Notes: generated from the sequence alone by a model not told the origin. 64,000 bases of DNA from Phaeodactylibacter sp. (GCF_022763345.1 NZ_JALEGS010000055.1:1-64000); one strand, 5' to 3'; positions 26,845 through 35,484 are shown, counted from the stretch's first letter. Translations and numbers: made by a program.

Positions 26845-27681
26845 ATGAAGAGGAAAACTCTATTTAAGAAAAAATACGATGATTTCATTTTTCGAGTTTT
26901 TACATTAATAAGTTCCCGGGCATATTATGGTTTATTGTCTTTTTCCATATTTGCCATTTACCTACCTCAGCTGTCCGCCCAGCAGTCCTCCAGTTTGGAG
27001 CTTCATTTGCTGGCTGGGCGGAGTGATGCCGTGTGGATTGATAGGGATCACCCATTACCTATAAGCGGAAGCGGCGTGGTAAACTCAGGGGCATCACCAA
27101 CCTTCGAATTCCAACTGCGCCATGCCCTGCCGCTATCCGAACACTGGCGGTGGGTGAATGGGCTGGCCTTTGGAGTGGACTCCTATAAACTAAACGCTTA
27201 CATAGATAAGGACTTCAACCGCTTTGGATCGGGGTATTCTGAGAATTATATTAATGCAGGCATCTACCACTTTGCCTTGCTCACTGCCATGCGGTATGAC
27301 CGGTCATTCAATGAGAAGCATGGCTTTTGGGTGCAGTTGGGGCTTCAGGCGGCTTACTTTGTGCGGGGTTATGTTGTGCTAGGTCATGGTGTCCTTTTCA
27401 ATGGTAGCCCAGGCGAACTCCTTTTCGATTCTGAATTGACCATCAATGACGCTAACGATATCGCCTTCGCCCCTGAAATCCAGCTCGCCTACCGCCGCAC
27501 CCTTGGTCAAAGCCGGTGGAAGCTATTCCTGGGCACCAGTGTTGTTGTTTCCAGGTTTGAATCTGCACAGGGAACCTTTCAAATCTTTGGAGACAACGAG
27601 GTACGGTCTGGAACACTGCAAAAAAGGTGGCTGAAAGCGGGGCTTAACTTGGGGGCGCAGTATGCGCTTGCTAAGCCTTAG
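26845..27681 (+). CDS. Secreted/outer-membrane hypothetical protein, 278 aa
   Basis: A long basic n-region precedes a hydrophobic segment ending LSAQQ (about residues 30-47), so it is exported. The mature part has alternating strand pattern with ELHLLAGRSDAV, ALPLSEHWRWVNGLAFGVDSY and GFWVQLGLQAAYF, and ends in GLNLGAQYALAKP. This resembles an eight-stranded outer-membrane barrel (OmpW/PorT-like style), but no family motif is certain. Function unknown. Confidence 0.7.
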   Translation: MKRKTLFKKKYDDFIFRVFTLISSRAYYGLLSFSIFAIYLPQLSAQQSSSLELHLLAGRSDAVWIDRDHPLPISGSGVVNSGASPTFEFQLRHALPLSEHWRWVNGLAFGVDSYKLNAYIDKDFNRFGSGYSENYINAGIYHFALLTAMRYDRSFNEKHGFWVQLGLQAAYFVRGYVVLGHGVLFNGSPGELLFDSELTINDANDIAFAPEIQLAYRRTLGQSRWKLFLGTSVVVSRFESAQGTFQIFGDNEVRSGTLQKRWLKAGLNLGAQYALAKP

Positions 27682-27793
27682 AATAGAATTTAATACCTGA
27701 AAAGACGAATTCGCCACCAAACCAAACTATCGGTATCATCCCGGGTTCAACAAAAAGAAGGGGCACCTAATCCTATATTCCAAATTTTAGAAC

Positions 27794-28669
27794 ATGTGGC
27801 AAGAATTCGTTTCCTCGTTTGAGGAATTTCAAAACTCCCTAATTGATCAATCACCGGAGATTGCCTTGGGCATATTGATGTTGATTGCATTTACGTTTCT
27901 GGGGATATTTCTGCGTTCGGTTACCCAGAAAAGGCTTTCCAGGCGGGTGGAAGACCGGTTGTTGGTGAATTTTATCGGGAGGATGATTTTCTTGGTTTTC
28001 CTGATTTGTGGGATCACCATTTTCTTAAATCAAATAGGTCTTGGCAAAACAGCAAGTGGGTTGCTAGCTGGCGCAGGTGTATCGGCTATAATTTTAGGCT
28101 TCGCTTTTAAAGATATCGGAGAGAACTTTCTTGCCGGCTTTTTCCTGGCTTTCAGCAGGCCCTTTGGAACCGGCGACTACATTGAGGTCGAAGGCCTGAC
28201 CGGCATAGTAAAAGCCTTGAATTTTCGCAACACCCACATCCGGACCTTTGAAGGGAAAGATATATTTATCCCTAATGCCATGCTGATCAAAAACCCTCTG
28301 ATCAATTACACCCGCGATGGGCTGTTGCGGCACGATTTCGTGATTGGCATCGATTACGGCAATGATATCCTGGAAGCCCGTCGGCTTATTCTAAAGTCCA
28401 TACGAGCTGATCAGCGAATCGAGCAGGGAAATGACCTCGAACCCTTTATGCTACTGGAAGAATTCGGTACGAGCACGGTGAACATCCGCGTATTCTACTG
28501 GATCAATTCCTATAATTTCACAGGCCAAATAGCCCGTTTGAAAACAGAAGTCATGAACAGCATTCTTCTGAATTTAACCGAAAACGGATTTAGCCTCCCC
28601 GCTGATATTGTTGAGCTGAAAATCTACCAGGAAGGGAAGCCTATTCCTGTGCAGCTGATGAAAAATTAG
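27794..28669 (+). CDS. Small-conductance mechanosensitive channel, MscS family
   Basis: 291 aa. Three transmembrane helices in the first about 130 residues. The pore helix TM3 is Gly/Ala-rich (GKTASGLLAGAGVSAIILGFAFKD, in part), followed by the conserved NFLAGFFLAFSRPFGTGDYIEV block and the beta domain (FEGKDIFIPNAMLIKNPLINYTRDG). The C-terminal alpha/beta domain ends LKIYQEGKPIPVQL. It releases solutes on hypo-osmotic shock. It is monocistronic and convergent with the symporter gene. Confidence 0.92.
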   Translation: MWQEFVSSFEEFQNSLIDQSPEIALGILMLIAFTFLGIFLRSVTQKRLSRRVEDRLLVNFIGRMIFLVFLICGITIFLNQIGLGKTASGLLAGAGVSAIILGFAFKDIGENFLAGFFLAFSRPFGTGDYIEVEGLTGIVKALNFRNTHIRTFEGKDIFIPNAMLIKNPLINYTRDGLLRHDFVIGIDYGNDILEARRLILKSIRADQRIEQGNDLEPFMLLEEFGTSTVNIRVFYWINSYNFTGQIARLKTEVMNSILLNLTENGFSLPADIVELKIYQEGKPIPVQLMKN

Positions 28670-28712
28670 AATACGCGCCTTTCGAAAGCTTGCTGTGTTG
28701 ATAGGGTGGTAA

Positions 28713-28751
28713 ATCTGCCGCCAACACCAAGTACGCACGCCGGCGGCAGAT
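28713..28751. terminator. Hairpin between convergent mscS and symporter genes
   Basis: Perfect 10-bp GC-rich stem ATCTGCCGCC (28713-28722) / GGCGGCAGAT (28742-28751), with further partial pairing outside. No T-run follows, so termination efficiency is uncertain. Confidence 0.55.
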
Positions 28752-28757
28752 CACCCA

Positions 28758-30518
28758 CTACCAAAAATACCCCACCACCACAGCCGTAATCAACAGCAGG
28801 ATAATCGCCAGGTAGCGATAGTTTTGGTACCAGGGCAAGCTACGCAGTTCCTCTGTTTCTTCCCGGAACAATCGGCGGTTCCAGGTCAGGCTATTGACCT
28901 GCTCTTCAGTTGGAGCGGGAGAAGAAAGGCTCACCAGAGCATGCACGATCAGGCAAAGTATCCACATGATGAAAGCCATGGTTAGGAAGTGGATATCAGT
29001 AAGGGCGGCAATCCAGCCGGCCGGGGCTTCACCTTCGGGCAGCCCGCCTACGTAGACCTTTAGTATGAGCATAATCACCGCGAAGACAAAGCCAAACAAC
29101 AGGCTCACAATTGACCCTCTGGCACTGGCTCTTTTCCAAAACAGGCCAAGGACAAAGGTGGCTACTGCCGGAGGCGCTGTATAACTGATCACCAGCTGCA
29201 GGTACTGCCAAAGCGAGTCGGACACCTTCTCAATAAAAGGTACCCAGGCGGCAGCCAGTACCACCAGTATAATCGTTGCAATCTGCCCGGCACGGACCAA
29301 CTGCTTACTGGTCATATCCGGCTTGATGTTGCGCACGAAATCCATAGTGATCAGCGTGGAGGCGGAGTTGAAAGTCGCAGATACGGAAGACATCATCGCG
29401 GCCAGCAAACCAGCGACGACCAGCCCGAGGATACCGGAAGGCAGCAGTTGCATCAGCAATACCGGATAAGTCAGGTTGGCGCACTCAGAAAGGTCCTGAC
29501 AAGGGGTGCCATCTGCGGTAATGTAATTCAAACCGGAAATATCGAGGTCGTTGTAGACCAGCAGGGCCAGCACACCCGGCACTACCATGATAAAGATGAC
29601 CGGCAGTTTGAGCAATCCGGCAAAGAGGGCACCCCAGCGGCCGTGGTTGAGGTCGCGCGCACCGAGCACCCGCTGTACCATGAACTGGTTGTTGGCCCAA
29701 AAATAGAACCCAAGCAATGGCACACCGGTAAGCAAGCCGTACCAGGGCATAAACTCATCATTGCCCGGCCGAACCAGGCTAAAGGCTTCCTCAGCAGTAC
29801 TGGGCGCAAAATGTCCGGCGGCCCGGGCGGCTTCCACGCTGGCTACGCTCCCCGATTGCAGGCGCTCCGTGAGGGCAGCCATCATATCGCCCCATCCGCC
29901 ACCAAATTCCTGAAAGGCAAAGTAGGTCAGCAAACAAGAGCCGATGACTAGAAGAATCGCCTGTATGACTTCGGTCTGAATCACAGAGTTAAGCCCCCCG
30001 GGAATGGTGTAGGCCGCTGCGGCAATGGCCAGCAATAAGATAATTTGCCAGGAGGGCAATGCCGGGAACAACAGCTTCAGCACAATACTGCCAACATAAA
30101 GGCCCGCCGCCGTATCCACCATGACATTACCGACGATGGTAATGAAGGAGAAATAGTACCGTGATTTCCGGTCGTACCGCTTTTCCAGGAACTCGGGCAT
30201 GGTGTATACGCCCGATTTCAGGTAAAACGGCAGGAAGAAGATGGCAAAGAAAATCAGAACTACCACCGCAAACCACTCGTAGTTGTAGACGTGGATATTG
30301 GTTTTGTAGGCATCTCCGGCCAGGCCAATGAGGGTGGAACTGGAAATATTAGCAGAAAACAAAGCAATCCCCACAATCGGCCAGGTCATGCCTCTGCCGG
30401 CCAGGAAGTAATCTTCAGAACTATCGCGTTTACCATGGTAGATACCGTACCCGATAATCAGTACGGCGTAGGCGAGCATGATACCGATGTCGAGCCCACT
30501 GAGCTGGAATTGGTCCAT
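28758..30518 (-). CDS. Sodium:solute symporter (SSS/SLC5 family)
   Basis: 586 aa, about 13-14 transmembrane helices, close to the SGLT-type length. Landmarks: DIGIMLAYAVLIIGYGIYHG at TM1, SSEDYFLAGRGMTWPIVG, TLIGLAGDAYKTNIHVYNYEW, the MPEFLEKRYDRKSRYYFS loop, and SATFNSASTLITMDFVR with the sodium-site Ser/Thr residues. The substrate (sugar, myo-inositol or sialic acid) cannot be told from the sequence. The leader carries a terminator-like hairpin, so expression may be attenuated. Confidence 0.9.
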   Translation of the reverse strand: MDQFQLSGLDIGIMLAYAVLIIGYGIYHGKRDSSEDYFLAGRGMTWPIVGIALFSANISSSTLIGLAGDAYKTNIHVYNYEWFAVVVLIFFAIFFLPFYLKSGVYTMPEFLEKRYDRKSRYYFSFITIVGNVMVDTAAGLYVGSIVLKLLFPALPSWQIILLLAIAAAAYTIPGGLNSVIQTEVIQAILLVIGSCLLTYFAFQEFGGGWGDMMAALTERLQSGSVASVEAARAAGHFAPSTAEEAFSLVRPGNDEFMPWYGLLTGVPLLGFYFWANNQFMVQRVLGARDLNHGRWGALFAGLLKLPVIFIMVVPGVLALLVYNDLDISGLNYITADGTPCQDLSECANLTYPVLLMQLLPSGILGLVVAGLLAAMMSSVSATFNSASTLITMDFVRNIKPDMTSKQLVRAGQIATIILVVLAAAWVPFIEKVSDSLWQYLQLVISYTAPPAVATFVLGLFWKRASARGSIVSLLFGFVFAVIMLILKVYVGGLPEGEAPAGWIAALTDIHFLTMAFIMWILCLIVHALVSLSSPAPTEEQVNSLTWNRRLFREETEELRSLPWYQNYRYLAIILLLITAVVVGYFW

Positions 30519-30578
30519 AATTTAGTTTGGTTAGTTTAACGTTCGTTTTAGTAAAATTTGGTCACAGAGGCATGGGCT

Positions 30579-30610
30579 AAAAAAGAGCGGCGTCATAAAG
30601 ACCCGCTCTT
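30579..30610 (-). promoter_or_regulatory. Terminator-like hairpin in the symporter leader (possible attenuator)
   Basis: AAGAGCGG (30583-30590) pairs with CCGCTCTT (30603-30610). On the minus strand the stem runs into six T residues (30579-30584). It lies 60 nt upstream of the symporter ATG and inside its predicted leader. Confidence 0.5.
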
Positions 30611-30636
30611 GTAAGAAATCACCCGACTGTTATTAA

Positions 30637-30654
30637 GAAGAAGTTGCCTTCTTC
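30637..30654 (-). promoter_or_regulatory. Second leader hairpin
   Basis: GAAGAAG (30637-30643) / CTTCTTC (30648-30654), a perfect 7-bp stem with a 4-base loop, upstream of the terminator-like hairpin in the same leader. Confidence 0.35.
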
Positions 30655-30715
30655 GAAATATACATTCTTATATATTTTCAGAGGTTGGCGCCCCGGTTGT
30701 ACAATTATTGCATAG

Positions 30716-30723
30716 CAAAGTTA
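30716..30723 (-). promoter_or_regulatory. -7 box of the symporter gene
   Basis: The minus strand reads TAACTTTG, a perfect TAnnTTTG match. It would give a leader of about 190 nt. No good -33 TTG was found at standard spacing. Confidence 0.4.
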
Positions 30724-31084
30724 ACGAAAACAAGTTAAATGTTAAAGCAATCTTAACAGATTCACCAATTTCCTTTAGTTTTTACACTAATATGAAATTA
30801 GAGAATATTCGCTGCTGCTTATTTGTATATACAGATAATGCCCCGGTTTTGTTCCCAATGCACCAAATTTGGACAATATTCAAAATAGATAAGGCTGCGT
30901 TTGCTGAATTGCTGTAGATTTGAAAACTTCTACTGACTGCTAGTTTGGGCACGGCACATTGTTAAATTCTTTCTACTCTGTTCCGTTACCTTTTGAAATA
31001 TGGAGCAGCATTAGCCCCTCAAAAGCAACTTCGCTTCCTTTGCAAATTCCCGGAATATAAATACTTTTGGAAGCAAAGCGACAA

Positions 31085-31116
31085 TTGTTCGGATATTTAA
31101 ACTTATATCTGAACAA
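31085..31116. promoter_or_regulatory. 32-bp palindrome upstream of the halopyrrole operon
   Basis: Arms TTGTTCGGATAT (31085-31096) and ATATCTGAACAA (31105-31116): 11 of 12 pairs match around an 8-base AT-rich centre. It ends 23 bp before the carrier-protein ATG. The size and symmetry fit an operator for a dimeric repressor (TetR/MarR-like), but no regulator gene is adjacent. An mRNA hairpin is the alternative. Confidence 0.6.
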
Positions 31117-31139
31117 GTTAAAACAAATCATAACTAATA

Positions 31140-31403
31140 ATGGCACAAATTAAAACCCAACTCCGGGAGTACCTCTTGACAGAATTAAATCTCCCCCTAC
31201 AACCTGAAGAACTGCAAGACGACACGCTGCTTGTTAGTGATCGTATTATGGATTCCATTTCTTCTCTCATGCTGGTAGAGTATCTGGAGAAAACCTTCAA
31301 CATCAGCTTTGAGCCGCATGAGGTTACAGCGGAAAACCTTGACTCCATAAATATTATCGAGGCATTTGTCAATCACAAACAAGTCAGTGCAAAGGCTGCA
31401 TAA
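31140..31403 (+). CDS. Stand-alone acyl/peptidyl carrier protein (PltL-like)
   Basis: 87 aa. The phosphopantetheine attachment serine is in the IMDSISSLMLVEYLE block (about residues 37-51), with the usual following helix. It is the first gene of a four-gene operon with a proline-type adenylation enzyme, an acyl-CoA-dehydrogenase-like protein and a halogenase. In that company it should carry L-proline as thioester while the ring is oxidised and halogenated, as PltL and the carrier domain of Bmp1 do. Unlike Bmp1 it has no fused thioesterase. A fatty-acid-type ACP role is unlikely, given that an AMP ligase gene overlaps it. Confidence 0.85.
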   Translation: MAQIKTQLREYLLTELNLPLQPEELQDDTLLVSDRIMDSISSLMLVEYLEKTFNISFEPHEVTAENLDSINIIEAFVNHKQVSAKAA

Positions 31404-32886
31404 AAGCATTCTTCATCAGGCAGCAACTAACCCCGAAGGTATCGCGATTCAGTTTCCTATTGAAAAAAGGAACTTCACTTACGGCCAACTCCATAATCTG
31501 GCATACGAGATAAGCCTTGCCCTTCAGGCACTTTCCCTGCCCAAGGGCAGTATCGTAGCCCTTTACCTGGATAAATCGCCGGAAGCCATCGCTGCCATCC
31601 TGGGTATATTAATGGCAGACCTTGCATATCTGCCACTGGATGTGGATGCGCCTGATTCACGGAATCGATTCATCATTGAGCAAAGTCAGGCTCAGGCTAT
31701 TATGACCAGAGAGGACGTTAAAAACCCTTTCCCGGCACTGGTCATTCCTTTCCGTACATTCTACGGACTTGCCCTGTACCGGTCTTCTGCAGAGGCATCC
31801 GTCTTAAGCGGGCCAGAAGGGCTGGCCTATGTGCTTTATACCTCAGGCTCAACAGGTCTGCCTAAAGGCGTAATGGTAACGCACAAAGCGGCCCGGGCAT
31901 TTGTGGATTGGGCTCGCGACACTTTTGTATTACGGCCGGAGGATACGCTTACCTCCATTGCGCCTCTGCACTTTGACCTGTCCATCTTTGATATCTTTGC
32001 CGGACTGAGTGCGGGCTGTACACTTTTGCTCCTTACGCCATCAGAGTCAAAAAACCCTTTGCTCCTCAGCAGCTATATAGCAGAATATGGTGTGACTACG
32101 ATTTATGCCACTCCTACCCTTCTCCAATTAATGCCTCGGTTTGGAAAAGCCAGCCGGTACGATCACAGCAAACTCCGTCAGGTGCTATTTGCGGGGGAAG
32201 TTTTTCCTATTCCGGCACTCAGAGCCCTACAGGAAATATGGCCTGCTGCCAAGTTTTACAACCTCTACGGCCCTACCGAAACCAACGTCTGCACCTGGCA
32301 TCCACTGCCGCCAACCGGTACAGACGACCGGCAGGCCCCCTATCCTATCGGACAGCCCTGCCCCTATGATCAGTGCGCCATACTACAGGAGGACGGGAGC
32401 ATTAGCGATAAGCTCACGGGTAACGGAGAGCTTCTGGTGGCCGGCGCCTCTGTAATGGCCGGATACCTGGGCATGCCGGAGCAGACCCGTCAGGCCCTGG
32501 TAGCGCACCAGGGACGAATGTGGTACAAAACCGGAGACCTGGTAGAAGTCGATTCCAATGGCGATCTCTTGTACCACGGGCGCAGAGGCAGAATGATAAA
32601 GCGGCGGGGTTACCGCATTGAGCTGGGCGAAATTGAAACTGCTCTGCATCAACATGAAGCCATCGCGCAGGCGGCCTGTCTTGCACTGGAAAAAGAACAA
32701 TCGGTAAGTGCGATATGGGTGTTTTATGTAGCTCCGGAAGGCCCGCTGCCCCATACCCTATTGACGGAGTTTCTGGCAGACCGGATACCGGAATACATGC
32801 TGCCTGACCGGTTTGTGCATCTGCCGGAAATCCCACAGACTTCCAGCCAGAAAACCGACTATCAGGCCCTAAAGCAACTGCTATAA
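31387..32886 (+). CDS. Amino-acid adenylation enzyme, L-prolyl-AMP ligase type (PltF-like)
   Basis: About 499 aa from GTG 31387, chosen because the domain begins HKSILHQAATNPEGIA; a TTG at 31366 adds seven residues. It overlaps the carrier gene. Core motifs: LYTSGSTGLPKGV (A3), HFDLSIFDIF (A4), NLYGPTETNVCTWH (A5), YKTGDLVEVDSNGDLLYHGRRG (A7-A8, in part) and the A10-type lysine in SSQKTD. Residues placed by eye at the GrsA specificity positions read D-L-F-A-L-A-L-V-C-K, close to what I remember for PltF/RedM proline enzymes. LFAGEVFPIPALRAL is also typical of that clade. There is no condensation or carrier domain. It should load proline onto the carrier protein. Confidence 0.88.
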   Translation: MQRLHKSILHQAATNPEGIAIQFPIEKRNFTYGQLHNLAYEISLALQALSLPKGSIVALYLDKSPEAIAAILGILMADLAYLPLDVDAPDSRNRFIIEQSQAQAIMTREDVKNPFPALVIPFRTFYGLALYRSSAEASVLSGPEGLAYVLYTSGSTGLPKGVMVTHKAARAFVDWARDTFVLRPEDTLTSIAPLHFDLSIFDIFAGLSAGCTLLLLTPSESKNPLLLSSYIAEYGVTTIYATPTLLQLMPRFGKASRYDHSKLRQVLFAGEVFPIPALRALQEIWPAAKFYNLYGPTETNVCTWHPLPPTGTDDRQAPYPIGQPCPYDQCAILQEDGSISDKLTGNGELLVAGASVMAGYLGMPEQTRQALVAHQGRMWYKTGDLVEVDSNGDLLYHGRRGRMIKRRGYRIELGEIETALHQHEAIAQAACLALEKEQSVSAIWVFYVAPEGPLPHTLLTEFLADRIPEYMLPDRFVHLPEIPQTSSQKTDYQALKQLL

Positions 32887-34019
32887 TGTACACTTTTGCA
32901 CCGTCGGAAAAGCAGCAGCAACTTCAGTCTTCCCTTGCCGAATTCATCAGGCAGGAGCTGGCTCCACTGCTTGACCCCAGTGCAAAAACGTTCCCCTCCG
33001 AAGCCTGGACAAAAGCCGGTGAGCAACGGCTGCAGGGGCTCGCCATCCCGGAGACATACGGTGGGCGTGGGCTGGATGCAATGGATGTTTTCCTGGCACT
33101 TGAAACCCTGGGGTATCATTCCGAAGACAACGGCTTCAACTTTGCCATTAGCGCCCATTTGCTGGCCTGTACAGTGCCGGTCTGGTTGTTTGGGACGGAA
33201 GAACTCAAAGCGGAGTACCTTCCAGGCTTATCCAATGGGGCACTCACTGCTGCCAATGCGATGACCGAGCCAGCATCAGGCTCCAACGCCTTTCGTATGC
33301 AAACAACCGCCATGCCGCTTGAATCCGGAGATTTCATGCTGAACGGCAACAAGTGTTTCTCCAGTAATGCACCAGTTGCCGATGTGTTGGTTGCCTACGC
33401 TGCCAATGACCCTGAACGGGCGCACATGGGCGGCATTACCGCCTTTCTCATCGACCGTAAAAAACACCCCTTTTCCACCGGTGCCCCTCTTGAAAAGGCA
33501 GGCTTGCATACTTGTCCGCTGGGAGATATTTTCTTTGATCAGACCCCTGTGGAAAATCGTTTTGTTATCGGAAAGTTAGGGCGGGGCGCATTGGTTTTCA
33601 ACCGCTCTATGGAATGGGAAAGAACTTGTCTGGGCGCTACACATATCGGAAATATGCAACGGCTGCTCGACAAAGCGGTCCGGCTGATCAAAAACACCGA
33701 TGCGGGCACCTTTGGCGAGGCAACCCGACAGGAAATCGCCTACTGGCAGGCGCAGCTTGATGCTATAAGGCTCAATGGGTACGCTCAGGCCTGGCAACTG
33801 AGCCAAAAGAAAGCTAATCCGCGAGGAGCAGCTTCCTCTAAGCTCCTCATCAGTGAATTGTACAAAAAAATGACAGTAGCCCTTTGCAACTGCTTAGGGG
33901 AAAAGCAATATCTTGATGATGACTTTAACCGGTCGCAGGCAGATGCACTTAGCAGCACTATTTACTCTGGCACATCTGAAATTCAAAAACAAATCATAGC
34001 TCAGTCGATAGGGCTGTAA
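32886..34019 (+). CDS. Acyl-CoA dehydrogenase-like prolyl-carrier-protein oxidase (PltE-like)
   Basis: 377 aa. The ATG shares one base with the preceding stop (TAATG), so translation is coupled. Full ACAD architecture: helical N-domain, beta domain with NAMTEPASGSNAF (flavin/substrate region), and C-terminal helices with the SSTIYSGTSEIQKQIIAQSIGL-type end (in part). The RSMEWERTCLGATHIG block carries a Glu where the catalytic base of PltE/RedW-type enzymes lies. PltE and RedW oxidise prolyl-S-carrier by four electrons to pyrrolyl-2-carboxyl-S-carrier; gene order supports the same role here. An ordinary acyl-CoA dehydrogenase is less likely in this operon. Confidence 0.88.
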   Translation: MYTFAPSEKQQQLQSSLAEFIRQELAPLLDPSAKTFPSEAWTKAGEQRLQGLAIPETYGGRGLDAMDVFLALETLGYHSEDNGFNFAISAHLLACTVPVWLFGTEELKAEYLPGLSNGALTAANAMTEPASGSNAFRMQTTAMPLESGDFMLNGNKCFSSNAPVADVLVAYAANDPERAHMGGITAFLIDRKKHPFSTGAPLEKAGLHTCPLGDIFFDQTPVENRFVIGKLGRGALVFNRSMEWERTCLGATHIGNMQRLLDKAVRLIKNTDAGTFGEATRQEIAYWQAQLDAIRLNGYAQAWQLSQKKANPRGAASSKLLISELYKKMTVALCNCLGEKQYLDDDFNRSQADALSSTIYSGTSEIQKQIIAQSIGL

Positions 34020-34031
34020 AACCATCTCATC

Positions 34032-35366
34032 ATGAACACTTCAGCAGACATCATCATTATTGGAGGCGGGCCAAGTGGTTCGTCCACAGCAACTTACCTC
34101 GCCCGTCTTGGATATGACGTTCTTGTGCTGGAAAAAGAGCATTTCCCACGCGAACACGTTGGCGAGTCCATGCTTCCCTTCACTTACGACCTCTTTGAAG
34201 AACTGGGTTTGCTGGAAGAAATGAAAGCCCGCTTTACCCGAAAGCCAGGTGTCACGTTTTCCAATACGGATGCCAGCCAGGAGTCACATTGGTGTTTCAA
34301 CCGGGTCATTGATGGTCCGCAGGCCCTTTCCTTTCATGCCCGCCGTGCCCACTTTGACGATCTGTTGCTGAGAAACAGTGAAAAGAATGGCGCCACCGTT
34401 ATCGAGGGCGCAGCAGTAACGGCTGTGGATTTTGAGCCGCAGGGCGTCAAAGTCACTGTTGAAATTGATCACGGTGCCCCGCAAATATTTGAAGCCCGCT
34501 TTTTGGTGGATGCCAGTGGGCAGAATGCTTTTGTCGCACGAAAACTCGGCACACAAAAGCCATTTAAGCGGCTAAATGTGCGGCAAGCGCTATCGGCGCA
34601 CTGGGTAGATACGAAGCTCGACGCCAGTCTGGCTAATGGCAACATCAAAATTGTCCACCTGGGCGGCGAAAAGCTGGGCTGGATCTGGATGATCCCGATC
34701 AAAGACAGCTTGAGCATCGGTGTGGCGCTCAATATGAGCTATGCCAAACAGGAGCGCAAGCGGCTGATGGCCGAGCACGGGCGTGATGGCTGGGAAAAAG
34801 CCCTCTATTTACAGGAAGTGCAGTCTTCGCCGGCAGTAATGTCTGTCCTGAAGGGTGCCAAAATGATCGACGAAGTAGCCAGTAATGGTGATTTTTCCTA
34901 TTACAGCGAGAAAAAATTTGATGATCAGTTTGCCATCGTTGGCGATGCCAGCGGCTTCCTCGATCCCATCTTCTCCAGCGGCATCTACCTGGGTATGATG
35001 AGTGCGAAGCTGGTTTCAGGCGGGATTGATGAAATGCTGAAAGGCAATGGCAAAGGGCGCCTTGAAGAGGCTTACAAGGATATTTCCGGCGGCTATCAGG
35101 TGGTGGAAGAACTCATTTGTACCTTTTATGAGCCTAACTCCATTGCCTTCTCTGACATTACGGTAGACCGGAACTTTGGCTTCAGGAAGTTTGAAACCGC
35201 CTACTCCATACTGCACCTGATCCTAGCCGGTGATTTCTTTAAGAACCATGAGCGGTACCTTAAGGCAATATCTACGCTCAAAAGTGCAGAGATGATCGAG
35301 AAATTTAAAAGCCTGACCGGTCATGGTGAAGAGGCTAAAATGAACGAGGTATGCCTAATGCCCTAG
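34032..35366 (+). CDS. Flavin-dependent halogenase (PltA/Bmp2/CmlS-like)
   Basis: 444 aa. N-terminal FAD dinucleotide motif GGGPSGSSTATYLARLG; HVGESMLPFTYDLFEELG, the block around the active site in phenol/pyrrole halogenases; a lysine in FTRKPGVTF, where the catalytic Lys is expected; and the halogenase hallmark WxWxIP as GWIWMIPIKDSLSIG (about residue 215). A later GDASGFLDPIFSSGI block binds flavin. It lies 12 bp after the oxidase gene. In context the likely substrate is pyrrolyl-S-carrier protein; chloride versus bromide cannot be read from the sequence. A geranylgeranyl-reductase-like oxidoreductase is the main alternative, but WxWxIP argues against it. Confidence 0.88.
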   Translation: MNTSADIIIIGGGPSGSSTATYLARLGYDVLVLEKEHFPREHVGESMLPFTYDLFEELGLLEEMKARFTRKPGVTFSNTDASQESHWCFNRVIDGPQALSFHARRAHFDDLLLRNSEKNGATVIEGAAVTAVDFEPQGVKVTVEIDHGAPQIFEARFLVDASGQNAFVARKLGTQKPFKRLNVRQALSAHWVDTKLDASLANGNIKIVHLGGEKLGWIWMIPIKDSLSIGVALNMSYAKQERKRLMAEHGRDGWEKALYLQEVQSSPAVMSVLKGAKMIDEVASNGDFSYYSEKKFDDQFAIVGDASGFLDPIFSSGIYLGMMSAKLVSGGIDEMLKGNGKGRLEEAYKDISGGYQVVEELICTFYEPNSIAFSDITVDRNFGFRKFETAYSILHLILAGDFFKNHERYLKAISTLKSAEMIEKFKSLTGHGEEAKMNEVCLMP

Positions 35367-35484
35367 TAGACAATATCTCAATGAAAGAGGAGATACTAGC
35401 AAAAATCCTCATCGTATTCGGTTTGATTGCTAGGAATTGAGTTATTTTGATGCTCATTTAATCATCCATACAAAATCAAAGATA

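Larger units (their letters stand above)
30519..31139. other. 620-bp divergent intergenic region
   Basis: The left part is the likely leader of the symporter gene, with two hairpins and a -7 box. The right part holds the upstream region of the carrier-protein operon, with a palindrome at 31085-31116. A 70-codon plus frame at 30708-30917 has no homology that I recognise and no start context, and was not accepted. Confidence 0.65.

Noticed and set aside
30708..30917. 70-codon plus-strand frame between the symporter and the carrier-protein gene
   Set aside because: No homology that I can see and no promoter. It overlaps the predicted promoter and leader of the symporter.
31140..31403. Carrier protein taken as a fatty-acid ACP
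   Set aside because: Its gene overlaps an adenylation-enzyme gene and is followed by a PltE-like oxidase and halogenase, and no fatty-acid gene is near.
34032..35366. FAD protein taken as a geranylgeranyl reductase or squalene-epoxidase-like enzyme
   Set aside because: The WxWxIP motif and the RKPG lysine block are halogenase features, and the operon context fits.
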